NCBI RefSeq assembly: GCF_001625085.1
Contig: NZ_BDAW01000066.1
Span: forward strand, 1 to 45,039
Origin: Nocardia acidivorans NBRC 108247
Lineage (GTDB): Bacteria > Actinomycetota > Actinomycetes > Mycobacteriales > Mycobacteriaceae
Direction of reading: 5' to 3'
Length of the DNA stretch: 45,039 nucleotides
Shown here in pieces: positions 7,692-15,858 of the stretch; the first letter of the stretch is position 1, and each line of letters starts with the position of its first letter. The position numbers were made by a program, and so were the translations under genes. The notes under the pieces are model-generated. The model was not told where the DNA came from, did no database searches, and saw only the letters and a list, made by a program, of their open reading frames with translations.

Positions 7692-8834
7692 TCAGAGCCC
7701 CGCGGCGGTCACCGTATGCGCGGCTTCCATGAGTTTCCAGCCCGAAAGCTGCACGGAGAGATCGCGTTCGGGGGTACGCGAGGCCGAGACCGAACCACCC
7801 TCCAGGCGGCCCGCACCGGAAATGCCGGGTAGTCGGGCCGGAAGTCGCCAATCCGGGCCGAAGAGCGGTTCCCCCTCGACCTCGAGGCGGTTCCCCCAGG
7901 CGGCCGTCGCCGAATTGCGGACGATGGCGGCGGCGATGCGGCGAGCGTTCACCTGCGCGGTCTCATCACCGGGGAGCATGATCGCGGCCAGCGCCAGATA
8001 GCGGATGAGAATGCCGTTGAAGAGCCCGCCGTCCCCGCCCCCGCCGCCGATGACCACCCCGCCGCCGACCATATGCTCGTCGATGGCGGCGATCATGCGG
8101 ACCGCGCGCTCCACATGCCGGGGATCGCCGGTGTGCACCGCGAGTTCGGTCTCCAGGCCGAGCACCACGCCCTGGCAGTAGCTGTAGGTGGGGCGCTCCA
8201 CCTCCCCCGAGGGCAGGTGGATGCCGTCGAAGATGAGCCCGGAGTCCTTGTCGCGCAGGGTGGCGTCGAGCCAGTCGGAGATCTCCTGGGCGCGCGGATA
8301 GCGGCCGAGCCGGGCCATGGCGATACCGACCGGACCGTTCGCCGGGGCATTGAAGAAATCCGAACCCTTACGCCAGGGCACCGCCCCGAACTGCGGTTCG
8401 AACCCGGTATACAGCTCCTTGTCCAGCGCGAGCAGCGCACCGCGCACCTCCGCGACGCCCTGCGTGCGCTCGGCGCGCTCCAAAGAGATTGTCAGCCAAG
8501 CCATATCGTCGTAGTAGTTATTGGTCCAGCCGGAGATATTGCGCAGTCGCATGGCATGCGCGATCGACCAGATTCGCTTCTGTCGCACCGGGGTCGGCGA
8601 TCGATTCGCCGCGTCGACCGCGCAGTCCACCAGATGCGCCTGCCACCAGTAATGCCAATTCGCGAAGCCGCGCTCGCGTTTGGTGGCGGGCCAGCCCACC
8701 ACCCCGAGTGCCGTCCCCGGCATACCCCACAGCGCCCGCAGGTGCCGTGACACGATCGCAGACTCCGCCAGATCGGCGCGCTCCGACCAGAGCGCAGCGG
8801 TCGGCTCGATATTGCGCCCGGTCCGCGAAGTCAT
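7692..8834 (-). CDS. Glycoside hydrolase family 76-like protein, probably cytosolic
   Basis: A 380-residue (alpha/alpha)6-barrel-type protein. The characteristic double aspartate of GH76 alpha-1,6-mannanases is visible at Asp109-Asp110 in 'NNYYDDMAWL', with the barrel repeats 'YSYCQGVVLG' and 'LFNGILIRYLA' downstream. Members act on alpha-1,6-mannan; in mycolic-acid bacteria the substrate could be lipomannan or lipoarabinomannan fragments, but that is inference. No signal peptide or membrane segment is visible ('MTSRTGRNIEPTAALW'), so it should be intracellular unless the start is wrong. The gene order fba / dedA / GH76-like matches Rv0363c-Rv0365c. A poly-Gly loop (about 265-275, 'GGGVVIGGGGGDGG') lies near the C-terminal third. 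Confidence 0.85.
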   Translation of the reverse strand: MTSRTGRNIEPTAALWSERADLAESAIVSRHLRALWGMPGTALGVVGWPATKRERGFANWHYWWQAHLVDCAVDAANRSPTPVRQKRIWSIAHAMRLRNISGWTNNYYDDMAWLTISLERAERTQGVAEVRGALLALDKELYTGFEPQFGAVPWRKGSDFFNAPANGPVGIAMARLGRYPRAQEISDWLDATLRDKDSGLIFDGIHLPSGEVERPTYSYCQGVVLGLETELAVHTGDPRHVERAVRMIAAIDEHMVGGGVVIGGGGGDGGLFNGILIRYLALAAIMLPGDETAQVNARRIAAAIVRNSATAAWGNRLEVEGEPLFGPDWRLPARLPGISGAGRLEGGSVSASRTPERDLSVQLSGWKLMEAAHTVTAAGL

Positions 8835-8937
8835 AGGACAAATACTGCCAGCCGAACGCCCAACTTCGTGGCTGATTTGTTACCACTGTCCAGCTCTCGC
8901 ACCCCCCTGCCTGATGACGAGGGGTTCGAGTGAGGAT

Positions 8938-9657
8938 TCACCAGGCGTCGGCGAGATCGGCGTGTTGACGAATCCACGCGTGCATGGCGATTCCCGCCGC
9001 GACGCCCGCGTTGATGCTGCGGGTGGAGCCGAACTGGGCGATCGAAACCGTCAGCAGCGCGGCCTCTTTCGCGGCGTCGGTGACGCCCGGACCCTCCTGT
9101 CCGAAGAGCAGCAGGCAATCGCGGGGCAGCTCGGCGGTTTCCAGTGGGACCGAACCGGGGACATTGTCGACCGCGACCACCGTGAGGCCATTGGCCACCG
9201 CGAATCTCAGCAGCTCCGCGGTATCGGGGTGGTGGTGGATGTGCTGATAGCGGTCGGTGACCATGGCGCCGCGGCGATTCCAGCGCTTGCGCCCGACAAT
9301 ATGGACCGCGGCCGCGCCGAAGGCATTCGCTGTGCGGACCACCGTGCCGATATTGGCATCGTGCCCGAAGTTCTCGATGGCCACGTGGAAAGGGTGCCGG
9401 CGGCGGTCGATATCGGCGACGATCGCCTCGCGGGTCCAATAGCGGTAGGCATCGACCACATTGCGGCGATCGCCGTGCGCGAGCAACTCCGGGTCCAGGC
9501 GCGGATCGTCCGGGGGTTCGGTCCCGAACTCCTCGATCCACGGGCCGACGCCGTGCGGATGTTCGCCCCATTCGGTGGGACCGGCGGGATCGAGGAGTTC
9601 GGGAGCATCGGGGGCGGGCGGGTCGTCGCAGGCGCGGGCGGAACTCACCCGGGCCAT
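8938..9657 (-). CDS. SpoU/TrmH family RNA 2'-O-methyltransferase
   Basis: A 239-residue SPOUT-class methyltransferase. The three knot motifs are clear: motif 1 'NIGTVVRTANAFGA' (about 103-116), motif 2 'LLLFGQEGPGV' and motif 3 'STRSINAGVAAGIAMH'. They bind S-adenosylmethionine and form the dimer. These enzymes methylate the 2'-OH of a tRNA or rRNA ribose; the target cannot be read from sequence. An acidic, Pro-rich N-terminal extension of about 60 residues precedes the domain, so the true start may be internal. The position near pyrE and clpB fits Rv0380c. The stop of the upstream DUF4190 gene is 32 bases away on the same strand. Confidence 0.9.
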   Translation of the reverse strand: MARVSSARACDDPPAPDAPELLDPAGPTEWGEHPHGVGPWIEEFGTEPPDDPRLDPELLAHGDRRNVVDAYRYWTREAIVADIDRRRHPFHVAIENFGHDANIGTVVRTANAFGAAAVHIVGRKRWNRRGAMVTDRYQHIHHHPDTAELLRFAVANGLTVVAVDNVPGSVPLETAELPRDCLLLFGQEGPGVTDAAKEAALLTVSIAQFGSTRSINAGVAAGIAMHAWIRQHADLADAW

Positions 9658-9689
9658 CGTAATGGCAGGTCAGCGGAGCCCCGATCGGG

Positions 9690-10001
9690 CTAGTTGCCGG
9701 AACTGCCCACCAAGCCGACCACGATGCCGAGCACCAGGAACAGCAGACCCAGAATCAGCAGGCAGGTGGCGACGATGCCGCAGATATAGCCCGCGTTCAC
9801 CAGGCCGCGGCCGCCGATGGCGCCCTGTGAGCCGTCGATCTCATCGCGCGCCCGCCTGCCCATCACCCAGGCCACCGGTCCGAGGAACTGGCACAGCACC
9901 AGACTCAGAATGCCGAGGATCAGCACCGTGGTGGCCTGTGGATGATCCGGTGGCGGTGCGCCGTAATACCCGGGCGCCGGTGGCGGCGGTTGATAGCTCA
10001 T
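9690..10001 (-). CDS. Small DUF4190-type membrane protein
   Basis: A 103-residue protein with a Pro/Tyr-rich cytoplasmic N-terminus ('SYQPPPPAPGYYGAPPP'), then two hydrophobic segments (about 32-53 and 73-98) separated by a charged loop with 'GRRARDEID'. This is the layout of actinobacterial DUF4190 proteins, which have no established function. The ATG at 10001 is preferred; an ATG two codons upstream is also possible. It is divergent from the histidine kinase gene and upstream of the SpoU gene. Confidence 0.75.
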   Translation of the reverse strand: MSYQPPPPAPGYYGAPPPDHPQATTVLILGILSLVLCQFLGPVAWVMGRRARDEIDGSQGAIGGRGLVNAGYICGIVATCLLILGLLFLVLGIVVGLVGSSGN

Positions 10002-10093
10002 GCACATGATGCTAGGTCTTCGTGCTGGCACCACCCCGTATTTTCGGGTCTGCTCCCTCGTGCGCGGATCCGCTCCCGACCACCATGAAGGGT

Positions 10094-11479
10094 ATGAGCG
10101 ATACGTCCGCCCTGCCCACTATCGTGCTCGACATGCCCGACCCGGAGCCCGCCCCACCGCGTCCCGCCGCGGGCGGAGTGCTGCGCACGGTCCTGACCGA
10201 ACCGTTCCGGGCGCGCGTCTGGAAGGAACTCACCTATCTGGTCATCGCCCTCGGGCTCGGCGGTATCGCGGTGGCGTACCTGCTCCTCGGTTTCGGCGGC
10301 GGTCTGTACGCGTCCATCGTGCTGATCGGAATTCCGATACTGGCCGTGGTGATCCTCGGCGGCCGGGTGTGGGGCCGGATCTATCGGGTGCTGTGCTCGG
10401 TGCTGCTGGGCTCCCCGCTGCCGGAGCCGCCGCAGTTCACCTTCCGCCCGGGTATCTGGGGCTGGCTGCGCGGCGCGTTCACCGATCGAACCTCATGGCG
10501 CGCACTGCTTTTCCTGCTGATCCAATCGGTGCACGGCATGGTGATCGGCTATCTCACGCTCGTCGTCGTGGCCATGACGGGATTCCTGGCGCTGTCCCCG
10601 ATTCCGTGGGCGTTCGGCAACACCACCAATGTCGACGAGAACGGCGTCGAACATCACTCGATGCTGCAATTCGGCGACTTCTACATCGATACCTGGCCGC
10701 GCACGCTGGCCGTGAGCGTGGTCGGCATCACCGGTTGCTTCCTGCTGCCGTGGCTGATTCGCGCGGTCTGCCACCTGCATCGACTGCTGGCGTTGTGGCT
10801 GCTCACCCCCACCGAACGCGACCGCCGCATGGCCGAACTCCAGGCAAGCCGGCGCGCCGCGGTGGAGGATTCCACCGCCACCCTGCGCCGCCTGGAACGC
10901 GATCTGCACGATGGCACCCAGGCGCGCCTGGTCAGCATCGCCATGATGCTGGGCCGCGCCGAGGAGCGTCTGGCCGCGGGCGGTGACGCCGATGAATTGA
11001 TCGCCCAGGCGCGCACCGGCTCGAAGGAAGCGCTCACCGAACTCCGGGAACTGGTGCGCGGAATCCACCCGCCCGCTTTGGAATTGGGGCTGGAACCGGC
11101 GTTGGAGACGCTGGCCGCGCGCTGCGCCGTCCCGGTCGAACTGCGGGTGCTGCTGCCGGTGCGGCCGAGCCCGGCCATCGAGGCCATCGCCTATTTCTCG
11201 GTCGCCGAACTGCTCACCAATGTGGTGAAACACGCTGGTGCGAACCGGATCTGGGTGGCGGTGCTGCCCAGCGGACCGAATACGCTGCTGGTGACCGTGC
11301 GCGACAACGGTCAGGGCGGTGCGCTCCAACCGGCCGAGCGACCCGGTGAAACGACTGTGGCGGGCGGACTTTCGGGCCTGGCGGCGCGCGCCCGCTCGGT
11401 GGACGGCACGCTGCACGTGGACAGTCCGGTCGGCGGCCCGACCGTGATCACCATGTCGCTCCCGGTGACGGGACCCTGA
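10094..11479 (+). CDS. Sensor histidine kinase, NarL/LiaS class
   Basis: A 461-residue membrane kinase. The N-terminal 230 residues hold about four transmembrane helices (two near 47-90, one near 145-168, one near 205-225) in a sensor domain of the PF13796 type. A HisKA_3 dimerisation domain with the phospho-acceptor His272 in 'ERDLHDGTQARL' follows, then an HATPase domain with the N-box 'ELLTNVVKHA' and G-box 'VRDNGQGG' and 'GGLSGLAARA'. It phosphorylates the response regulator encoded next. The stimulus is unknown. The start is uncertain between ATGs at 10085 and 10094; neither has a well-spaced ribosome site. Confidence 0.92.
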   Translation: MSDTSALPTIVLDMPDPEPAPPRPAAGGVLRTVLTEPFRARVWKELTYLVIALGLGGIAVAYLLLGFGGGLYASIVLIGIPILAVVILGGRVWGRIYRVLCSVLLGSPLPEPPQFTFRPGIWGWLRGAFTDRTSWRALLFLLIQSVHGMVIGYLTLVVVAMTGFLALSPIPWAFGNTTNVDENGVEHHSMLQFGDFYIDTWPRTLAVSVVGITGCFLLPWLIRAVCHLHRLLALWLLTPTERDRRMAELQASRRAAVEDSTATLRRLERDLHDGTQARLVSIAMMLGRAEERLAAGGDADELIAQARTGSKEALTELRELVRGIHPPALELGLEPALETLAARCAVPVELRVLLPVRPSPAIEAIAYFSVAELLTNVVKHAGANRIWVAVLPSGPNTLLVTVRDNGQGGALQPAERPGETTVAGGLSGLAARARSVDGTLHVDSPVGGPTVITMSLPVTGP

Positions 11480-11523
11480 TGACGGTCGGCGACGGCGCGG
11501 CGACCCCGGCCCCGAGGAAGTGA
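11479..11523 (+). CDS. Possible 14-codon coupling mini-ORF between kinase and regulator
   Basis: The kinase stop and an ATG overlap as TGATG (11477-11481). That ATG opens a 14-codon frame (MTVGDGAATPAPRK) whose stop again overlaps the response regulator ATG as TGATG (11521-11525). A GAGGAAG at 11514-11520 also serves the regulator. Two consecutive TGATG junctions suggest translational coupling across the 43-base gap. There is no evidence that the peptide has a function, and chance cannot be excluded. Confidence 0.3.
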   Translation: MTVGDGAATPAPRK

Positions 11524-12197
11524 TGAGCGGCGATACCGAGCGCACACCCGATCCACTGCGCGTGGTGATCGCGGAGGACAACGCGATCCTGCGTGACGGC
11601 CTGACCGCACTGCTCACCGAACGCGGCTACGAGGTGGTCGCGGCGGTGGGCGAGGCGGACGGGCTGGCGGCGGCGGTGGCCGCGCACGCCCCCGATGTGG
11701 CGGTGGTGGATGTGCGCATGCCGCCGAGCTTCACCGACGAGGGTTTGCTGGCGGCGCTCGCACTGCGCCGTTCGCATCCGCGGACCGGCGTGCTGGTCTT
11801 CTCGCAGTGGATCGAAACCCGCTATGCCACCGAACTTCTCGCGGCGGGCGCGGGCGGGGTGGGCTATCTGCTCAAGGATCGGGTGGCCGATATCGGCGAT
11901 TTCACCGATGCGCTGCGGCGGGTCGCGACCGGCGGCACCGCCCTGGATCCGGAGGTGGTGAGTCAGCTCATGGGCGCGGCCCGGCAACAGGATTCGCTGG
12001 CCCGGCTCACCCCGCGCGAGCGCGAGGTACTGGAATTGATGGCGCAGGGCCTGTCGAATTCGGCGCTGGCGCAGGCGCTCACGGTGACCGAACGGGCGGT
12101 GGAGAAGCATATCGGCAATATCTTCACCAAATTGGAGTTGCCGCCCTCGGATCTGCATCATCGGCGAGTGCTGGCGGTTCTCCGGCTGAGGGGCTGA
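11523..12197 (+). CDS. LuxR/NarL-family response regulator
   Basis: A 224-residue response regulator. The receiver domain (about 12-130) has the acidic pair in 'IAEDN', the phospho-acceptor Asp63 in 'VVDVRMPP' and the conserved Lys in 'YLLKDRV'. The C-terminal LuxR helix-turn-helix (about 160-215) shows 'LTPREREVLELMAQGLSN' and 'VEKHIGNIFTKL'. It should bind DNA as a dimer after phosphorylation by the upstream kinase. The ATG at 11523 has GAGG 5 bases upstream; an adjacent GTG at 11520 is the less likely alternative. Confidence 0.93.
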   Translation: MSGDTERTPDPLRVVIAEDNAILRDGLTALLTERGYEVVAAVGEADGLAAAVAAHAPDVAVVDVRMPPSFTDEGLLAALALRRSHPRTGVLVFSQWIETRYATELLAAGAGGVGYLLKDRVADIGDFTDALRRVATGGTALDPEVVSQLMGAARQQDSLARLTPREREVLELMAQGLSNSALAQALTVTERAVEKHIGNIFTKLELPPSDLHHRRVLAVLRLRG

Positions 12198-12245
12198 AGG
12201 GTTGAAACGTCGCTGTGCGGTTGCCGGGCGTGGAACACTGGTTCC

Positions 12246-12848
12246 ATGGTTCGGTCGACTCCCGCGGAAACCGTGAAAGCCGTTGCGTCCTGGCCTGATC
12301 ACCTATTGACGCTGGCGGAATGGTCGGCACTGCCCAATGAACGCGGCTCCTGCCGCGAACTGGTGGACGGCGTGCTGCTGGTGGCCCCGCAGCCGCCGCG
12401 GCATCAATTGGCGGTGTGGCGCTTGGCCGCTCAGCTCGAGCCCGCGCTGCCGCGCCGGGTGGCGGCGCTGGCCCGCGTCGAATTGGTGATCGAGGAGACC
12501 CATCCGCCGACCGTCCGGGTGCCGGATGTGCTGGTGGTGGGCGGTGCGGCGGGCGCATCGCATGCCACCCGGGTGCGACCGCCGGATGTCCTGGCGGCCA
12601 TCGAGATCGTCTCGCCCGGTTCGCGGCGCACCGATCGCGTCATGAAGTTCGCCGAGTACGCCGAAGCCGGCATCGAGCACTACTGGCTGCTGGAGACCGA
12701 CGGGTCGGTGCGGTTGACCACCTTCGGATTACGCGACGGCCGCTACGAACGCACCGGCGACTACACCGGGCACGTCACCCTCGAACTCGACGGTATGGTG
12801 CTCCCGCTCGACCTCGATGCTCTTACCGCCCTGCGCACAACGGCCTGA
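12246..12848 (+). CDS. Uma2 family (DUF820) nuclease-fold protein
   Basis: A 200-residue protein of the Uma2 family, which has a PD-(D/E)xK restriction-endonuclease-like fold. Visible landmarks are 'RELVDGVLLVAP' (about 38-49), 'VRVPDVLVV' with the conserved Asp, and 'AIEIVSPGS..TDRVMKFAEYAEAGIEHYWL', which supplies the Glu and Lys of the active site. The biological role of Uma2 proteins is poorly known; they are abundant in cyanobacteria and actinomycetes. It begins 48 bases after the response regulator and may be co-transcribed. The residues for catalysis appear intact. Confidence 0.88.
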   Translation: MVRSTPAETVKAVASWPDHLLTLAEWSALPNERGSCRELVDGVLLVAPQPPRHQLAVWRLAAQLEPALPRRVAALARVELVIEETHPPTVRVPDVLVVGGAAGASHATRVRPPDVLAAIEIVSPGSRRTDRVMKFAEYAEAGIEHYWLLETDGSVRLTTFGLRDGRYERTGDYTGHVTLELDGMVLPLDLDALTALRTTA

Positions 12849-12923
12849 CCTCGCCGGATCCGCCACCCGGACGGAAATTCGGGACTATCCTGGAGTTCCG
12901 TAAGCCGTGGTTGGAGGGTCTTC

Positions 12924-13370
12924 ATGGACCACGCGCGTGTATTTCGCACCGTGCTCGGCGTGACCGCCGCGTACCTGCTCACTCTCTGCGTCTGGCTGGC
13001 CTGGCTGGTGCCGCTCACCCCGCCGGGCACGGTGCCCTTGCAGGTGATCGTGCTGGTCGGCATGTTCGGCACCTTCCTCGGCGTCGGCATGCTGCTCGCC
13101 CAACAGCCCTCACACAGTGATCGGCGACTGCGGCGGCACGGCCTGGAGGGCTGGGCCACCATCGAGGGCGTGCATCCGCTCACTCCCACCGACCACTACA
13201 CCGAACTCACCGAACTCGATCTGGAGCTGGTGGTGCCGGGCTCGGAGACCTATCACGGCAGCATCGTCTTCGATGTGGAGCCGCTGATCCGCCCGAGAAT
13301 CACTGTGGGCGGCGTACTTTCGATCCGCGTCGATCCGGCGAACCGCGATCGCATCATGGTGTGCCTGTAG
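12924..13370 (+). CDS. Small membrane protein of unknown function
   Basis: A 148-residue protein with two N-terminal transmembrane helices (about 8-32 and 38-60), followed by an Arg-rich turn and a soluble beta-rich domain of about 80 residues ('GWATIEGVHPL', 'SIRVDPANRDRIMV'). The tail resembles the OB-like segment of DUF3592-type proteins, but the match is weak. A GGAGG at 12914-12918 precedes the ATG. I do not recognise a specific function. It sits alone between the Uma2 gene and the NCS1 permease. Confidence 0.75.
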   Translation: MDHARVFRTVLGVTAAYLLTLCVWLAWLVPLTPPGTVPLQVIVLVGMFGTFLGVGMLLAQQPSHSDRRLRRHGLEGWATIEGVHPLTPTDHYTELTELDLELVVPGSETYHGSIVFDVEPLIRPRITVGGVLSIRVDPANRDRIMVCL

Positions 13371-13434
13371 CGGTCGGTCCGCACCGCAGGCGGCCTGCCC
13401 GATTTGCCCGGCCTGCCCCGTAGCATCACTGGTC

Positions 13435-14769
13435 ATGACCACCGCCACACCGCCGGACCGCCAGGAAGCGCCGCTGCTGCTGGATACCGAGCCGCCGCGC
13501 ACGCTGAGCTTCGGCGATCAGGCGGCCTTCTGGCTGAATCTCGGCGTCAGCCTGCTCGGATTCAGCGGCGCGGCCGTCGTCCTGCTGCCGCTGGGACAGG
13601 ATCGTCCCCTGCCGATCGCGGGCGCGTTGCTGGCGACCCTGCTCGGCACGGTCGCCGGTATCGCCATGGTCGCGGGGTCCGGGGCCGTCGGCACACTCAC
13701 CGGCGCACCCGCGATGGCGGTGCTGCGCGGGCTCTTCGGGACCAAACTCTCCTACCTGCCGACGGTCGCGAATATCGTGCAGTGCGTCGGATGGGGTGTT
13801 TTCGAGCTCACCGTCATCGCCCTCGGCGTGCAGGCGCTGACCCACGATCACATTCCGCACGCCCTGGTGATCGTGGCGGCGGGCGCGCTGTCCACGGTGA
13901 TGGCGATCTGGCCGCTGCGGGTCCTGCACATTCTGCGCAAGTACGTGTCGGGCGCGGTGGGCATCGCGCTGATCTACTTCACCGTTCAGCTGCTGCGGCA
14001 ACCGGTCACCGAGCTTCCGAACACCAGCTGGAGTGGATTCTTCCCCGCCGTCGACAGCGCCCTCGCGGTATCGGTGTCCTTCGTGCCCTTGGCCGCGGAC
14101 TACACCCGGCACTCGCGCTCGGCCCGGTCCGCGTCCGGAGCGGCCGTCCTGGGCTATTCGGTGGCACAGTTCTGGTGCTACCTGCTCGGCATTCTGGCGA
14201 TTCTGCGGGCGGGCGGCAGCAGCGACCACATCTTCGACACCTTCCTCGGGGTCACGGCGGGCTGGGCGTTCTTCGCGGTGCTCGTGCTGCGCGAAACCGA
14301 TCAATCCTTCGCGAACGTCTACTCGACCGCCATGTCGATCCAGAATCTGCTGCCGCGCGTGGATCGCCGTCTGCTGGCACTGGGCATCGGCGTACTGGTC
14401 ACCCTGCTGGCGCTGCCGGTGCACGATTTCACCAGCTACGGCAATTTCCTGGTCTTGATCGGCTCGGTCTTCGTGCCGTTGAGCGCGGTGCTGATCGTCG
14501 ACTACTTCTTCGGAAGCGGCAGGCACGGCTGGAATCTCGCGCAGAACGCGCCCGCTCGCCCGCTCATGCTGCTGCCGTGGGCGATCGGATTCGTGGTGTA
14601 CCAGCTCTGCAATCCCGGCTCCATCGACCGGTGGGTGAACTTCTGGACCAGGGTGCAGGACGCCATCGGATTCCACCCCGGCTGGTGGTCGTCGGCCTCG
14701 CTCTTCTCCTGGCTGGCAGCGGCTTTCGTCACCGCCGTACTGGTGGCGCTACAGCGCGAGAGGGCCTGA
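13435..14769 (+). CDS. NCS1-family nucleobase/vitamin permease
   Basis: A 444-residue secondary transporter with about 12 hydrophobic segments. The first helix pair has the NCS1 landmark 'FWLNLGVSLLGFSGAAVVLLP', with 'ALLGTKLSYLP'-like features at the third helix and 'FVPLAADYTRH' in the middle (helix 6 region of cytosine/purine permeases). NCS1 carriers import cytosine, purines, allantoin, hydantoins or thiamine precursors (CytX, PnuT relatives). The substrate cannot be fixed here. It is followed after 3 bases by a phosphotransferase gene, which suggests that the imported compound is phosphorylated. No TPP or purine riboswitch was recognised in the 64 bases upstream. Confidence 0.87.
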   Translation: MTTATPPDRQEAPLLLDTEPPRTLSFGDQAAFWLNLGVSLLGFSGAAVVLLPLGQDRPLPIAGALLATLLGTVAGIAMVAGSGAVGTLTGAPAMAVLRGLFGTKLSYLPTVANIVQCVGWGVFELTVIALGVQALTHDHIPHALVIVAAGALSTVMAIWPLRVLHILRKYVSGAVGIALIYFTVQLLRQPVTELPNTSWSGFFPAVDSALAVSVSFVPLAADYTRHSRSARSASGAAVLGYSVAQFWCYLLGILAILRAGGSSDHIFDTFLGVTAGWAFFAVLVLRETDQSFANVYSTAMSIQNLLPRVDRRLLALGIGVLVTLLALPVHDFTSYGNFLVLIGSVFVPLSAVLIVDYFFGSGRHGWNLAQNAPARPLMLLPWAIGFVVYQLCNPGSIDRWVNFWTRVQDAIGFHPGWWSSASLFSWLAAAFVTAVLVALQRERA

Positions 14770-14772
14770 TCG

Positions 14773-15858
14773 ATGGAGCGGGACCGCGTCTTCGGAATGG
14801 GTTCGGACCCGCTCGTCGCCCCCGACTGGCCACCCCTGACCGCTCCGGAGATCGCGGACCTGCTCGGCCCGGACGCGCGGATCGAATGGCGCAGTCCCCG
14901 GCCGCTTTCCGCCACCGCGCAAGTGCGCACCGCCGACGGCACCCCGGTGATCGTCAAACGCCTCCCCCTCACCCTGCGCGACGCGGCGGCGCTCGGCGAG
15001 GAGCACGGGTTCATGAATCACCTGCGCGGAAACGGAATTCCGATCCCGGAGGTGCTGCTCACTCTCGAGCACGGCGAATTCACCTACGAGGTACAGGAAC
15101 TCGGTATCGGGGACGATCTGTATCGCGGCACCTTCTCCTGGTCGCCGTATCAATCCCGGGCGCAGGCCGCCGCGGCCGGGCGCATGCTGGCCCAATTGCA
15201 CCTGGCCGCAATCGGATACGACGCTCCGCCCCGGCCGCCCCGTCCGCTGCTGGCGAGCTTCACCGTCTTCTCCTCCCCCGATCCGATCGCCGCGGTGCAG
15301 AAGTTGGCAACCGGCCGCCCGGCCCTCGCGGATTTCCTCGCCGCCCACCGCTGGCAGACCGAGATGGAACGCCTGCACCTGCCCTTCCACACCCGGCTTC
15401 ATCCGCTGCTGAGCGAGTTGTCCCCACGCTGGACGCATAACGACTGGCACGGCACCAACCTGCTGTGGACACACGAAACCCCTTCCACTGTCATCGATTT
15501 CGGGCTGTGCGATCGCACCACCGCCATTCACGATCTGGCCATCGCCATCGAACGCTGCGCCGTGGACTGGATCTCACTGCGCGACGGCGGCCCCGCCCGC
15601 ATCCAGTTCGATCAGGTGCGGGCGCTGCTCGACGGCTACCGATCGATTCGCCCGCTCACGACGGCCGAATCGCGCGCACTCCCGCGATTGCTCCCGCTGG
15701 TGCACGCCGAATACGAGCTCTCGGAGATCGACTACTTCCTCGGCGTGGTGCCCGGCGGCAATCCCGAGAATGCCGAAATCGCCTACCGCCACTACTTTCT
15801 CGGCCACACCGCCTGGTGGGCGGGCGAGGGGCAGGCCCTACTGACCGCCCTGCGCTAG
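14773..15858 (+). CDS. Aminoglycoside-phosphotransferase-fold small-molecule kinase
   Basis: A 361-residue protein kinase-like (APH) enzyme. The ATP-binding Lys is in 'PVIVKRLPL' (about 58-66), the Brenner motif is 'HNDWHGTNLLW' (His222, Asp224, Asn229) and the metal-binding DFG is 'VIDFGLCDR' (Asp242). APH-fold enzymes phosphorylate sugars, choline, homoserine, thiamine, macrolides or aminoglycosides. With the permease 3 bases upstream, the likely role is trapping or salvaging the transported compound, which is inference. The C-terminal helical part is longer than in small antibiotic kinases. The last 4 bases overlap the convergent YhhN gene. Confidence 0.85.
   Translation: MERDRVFGMGSDPLVAPDWPPLTAPEIADLLGPDARIEWRSPRPLSATAQVRTADGTPVIVKRLPLTLRDAAALGEEHGFMNHLRGNGIPIPEVLLTLEHGEFTYEVQELGIGDDLYRGTFSWSPYQSRAQAAAAGRMLAQLHLAAIGYDAPPRPPRPLLASFTVFSSPDPIAAVQKLATGRPALADFLAAHRWQTEMERLHLPFHTRLHPLLSELSPRWTHNDWHGTNLLWTHETPSTVIDFGLCDRTTAIHDLAIAIERCAVDWISLRDGGPARIQFDQVRALLDGYRSIRPLTTAESRALPRLLPLVHAEYELSEIDYFLGVVPGGNPENAEIAYRHYFLGHTAWWAGEGQALLTALR

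Noticed and set aside
13371..13434. Riboswitch upstream of the NCS1 permease
   Set aside because: Too short, and no TPP, purine or preQ1 core motif is visible.
13404..15440. 678-codon plus-strand frame overlapping the NCS1 permease and kinase
   Set aside because: Arg/Pro-rich translation without domains, in a different frame from two well-supported genes.
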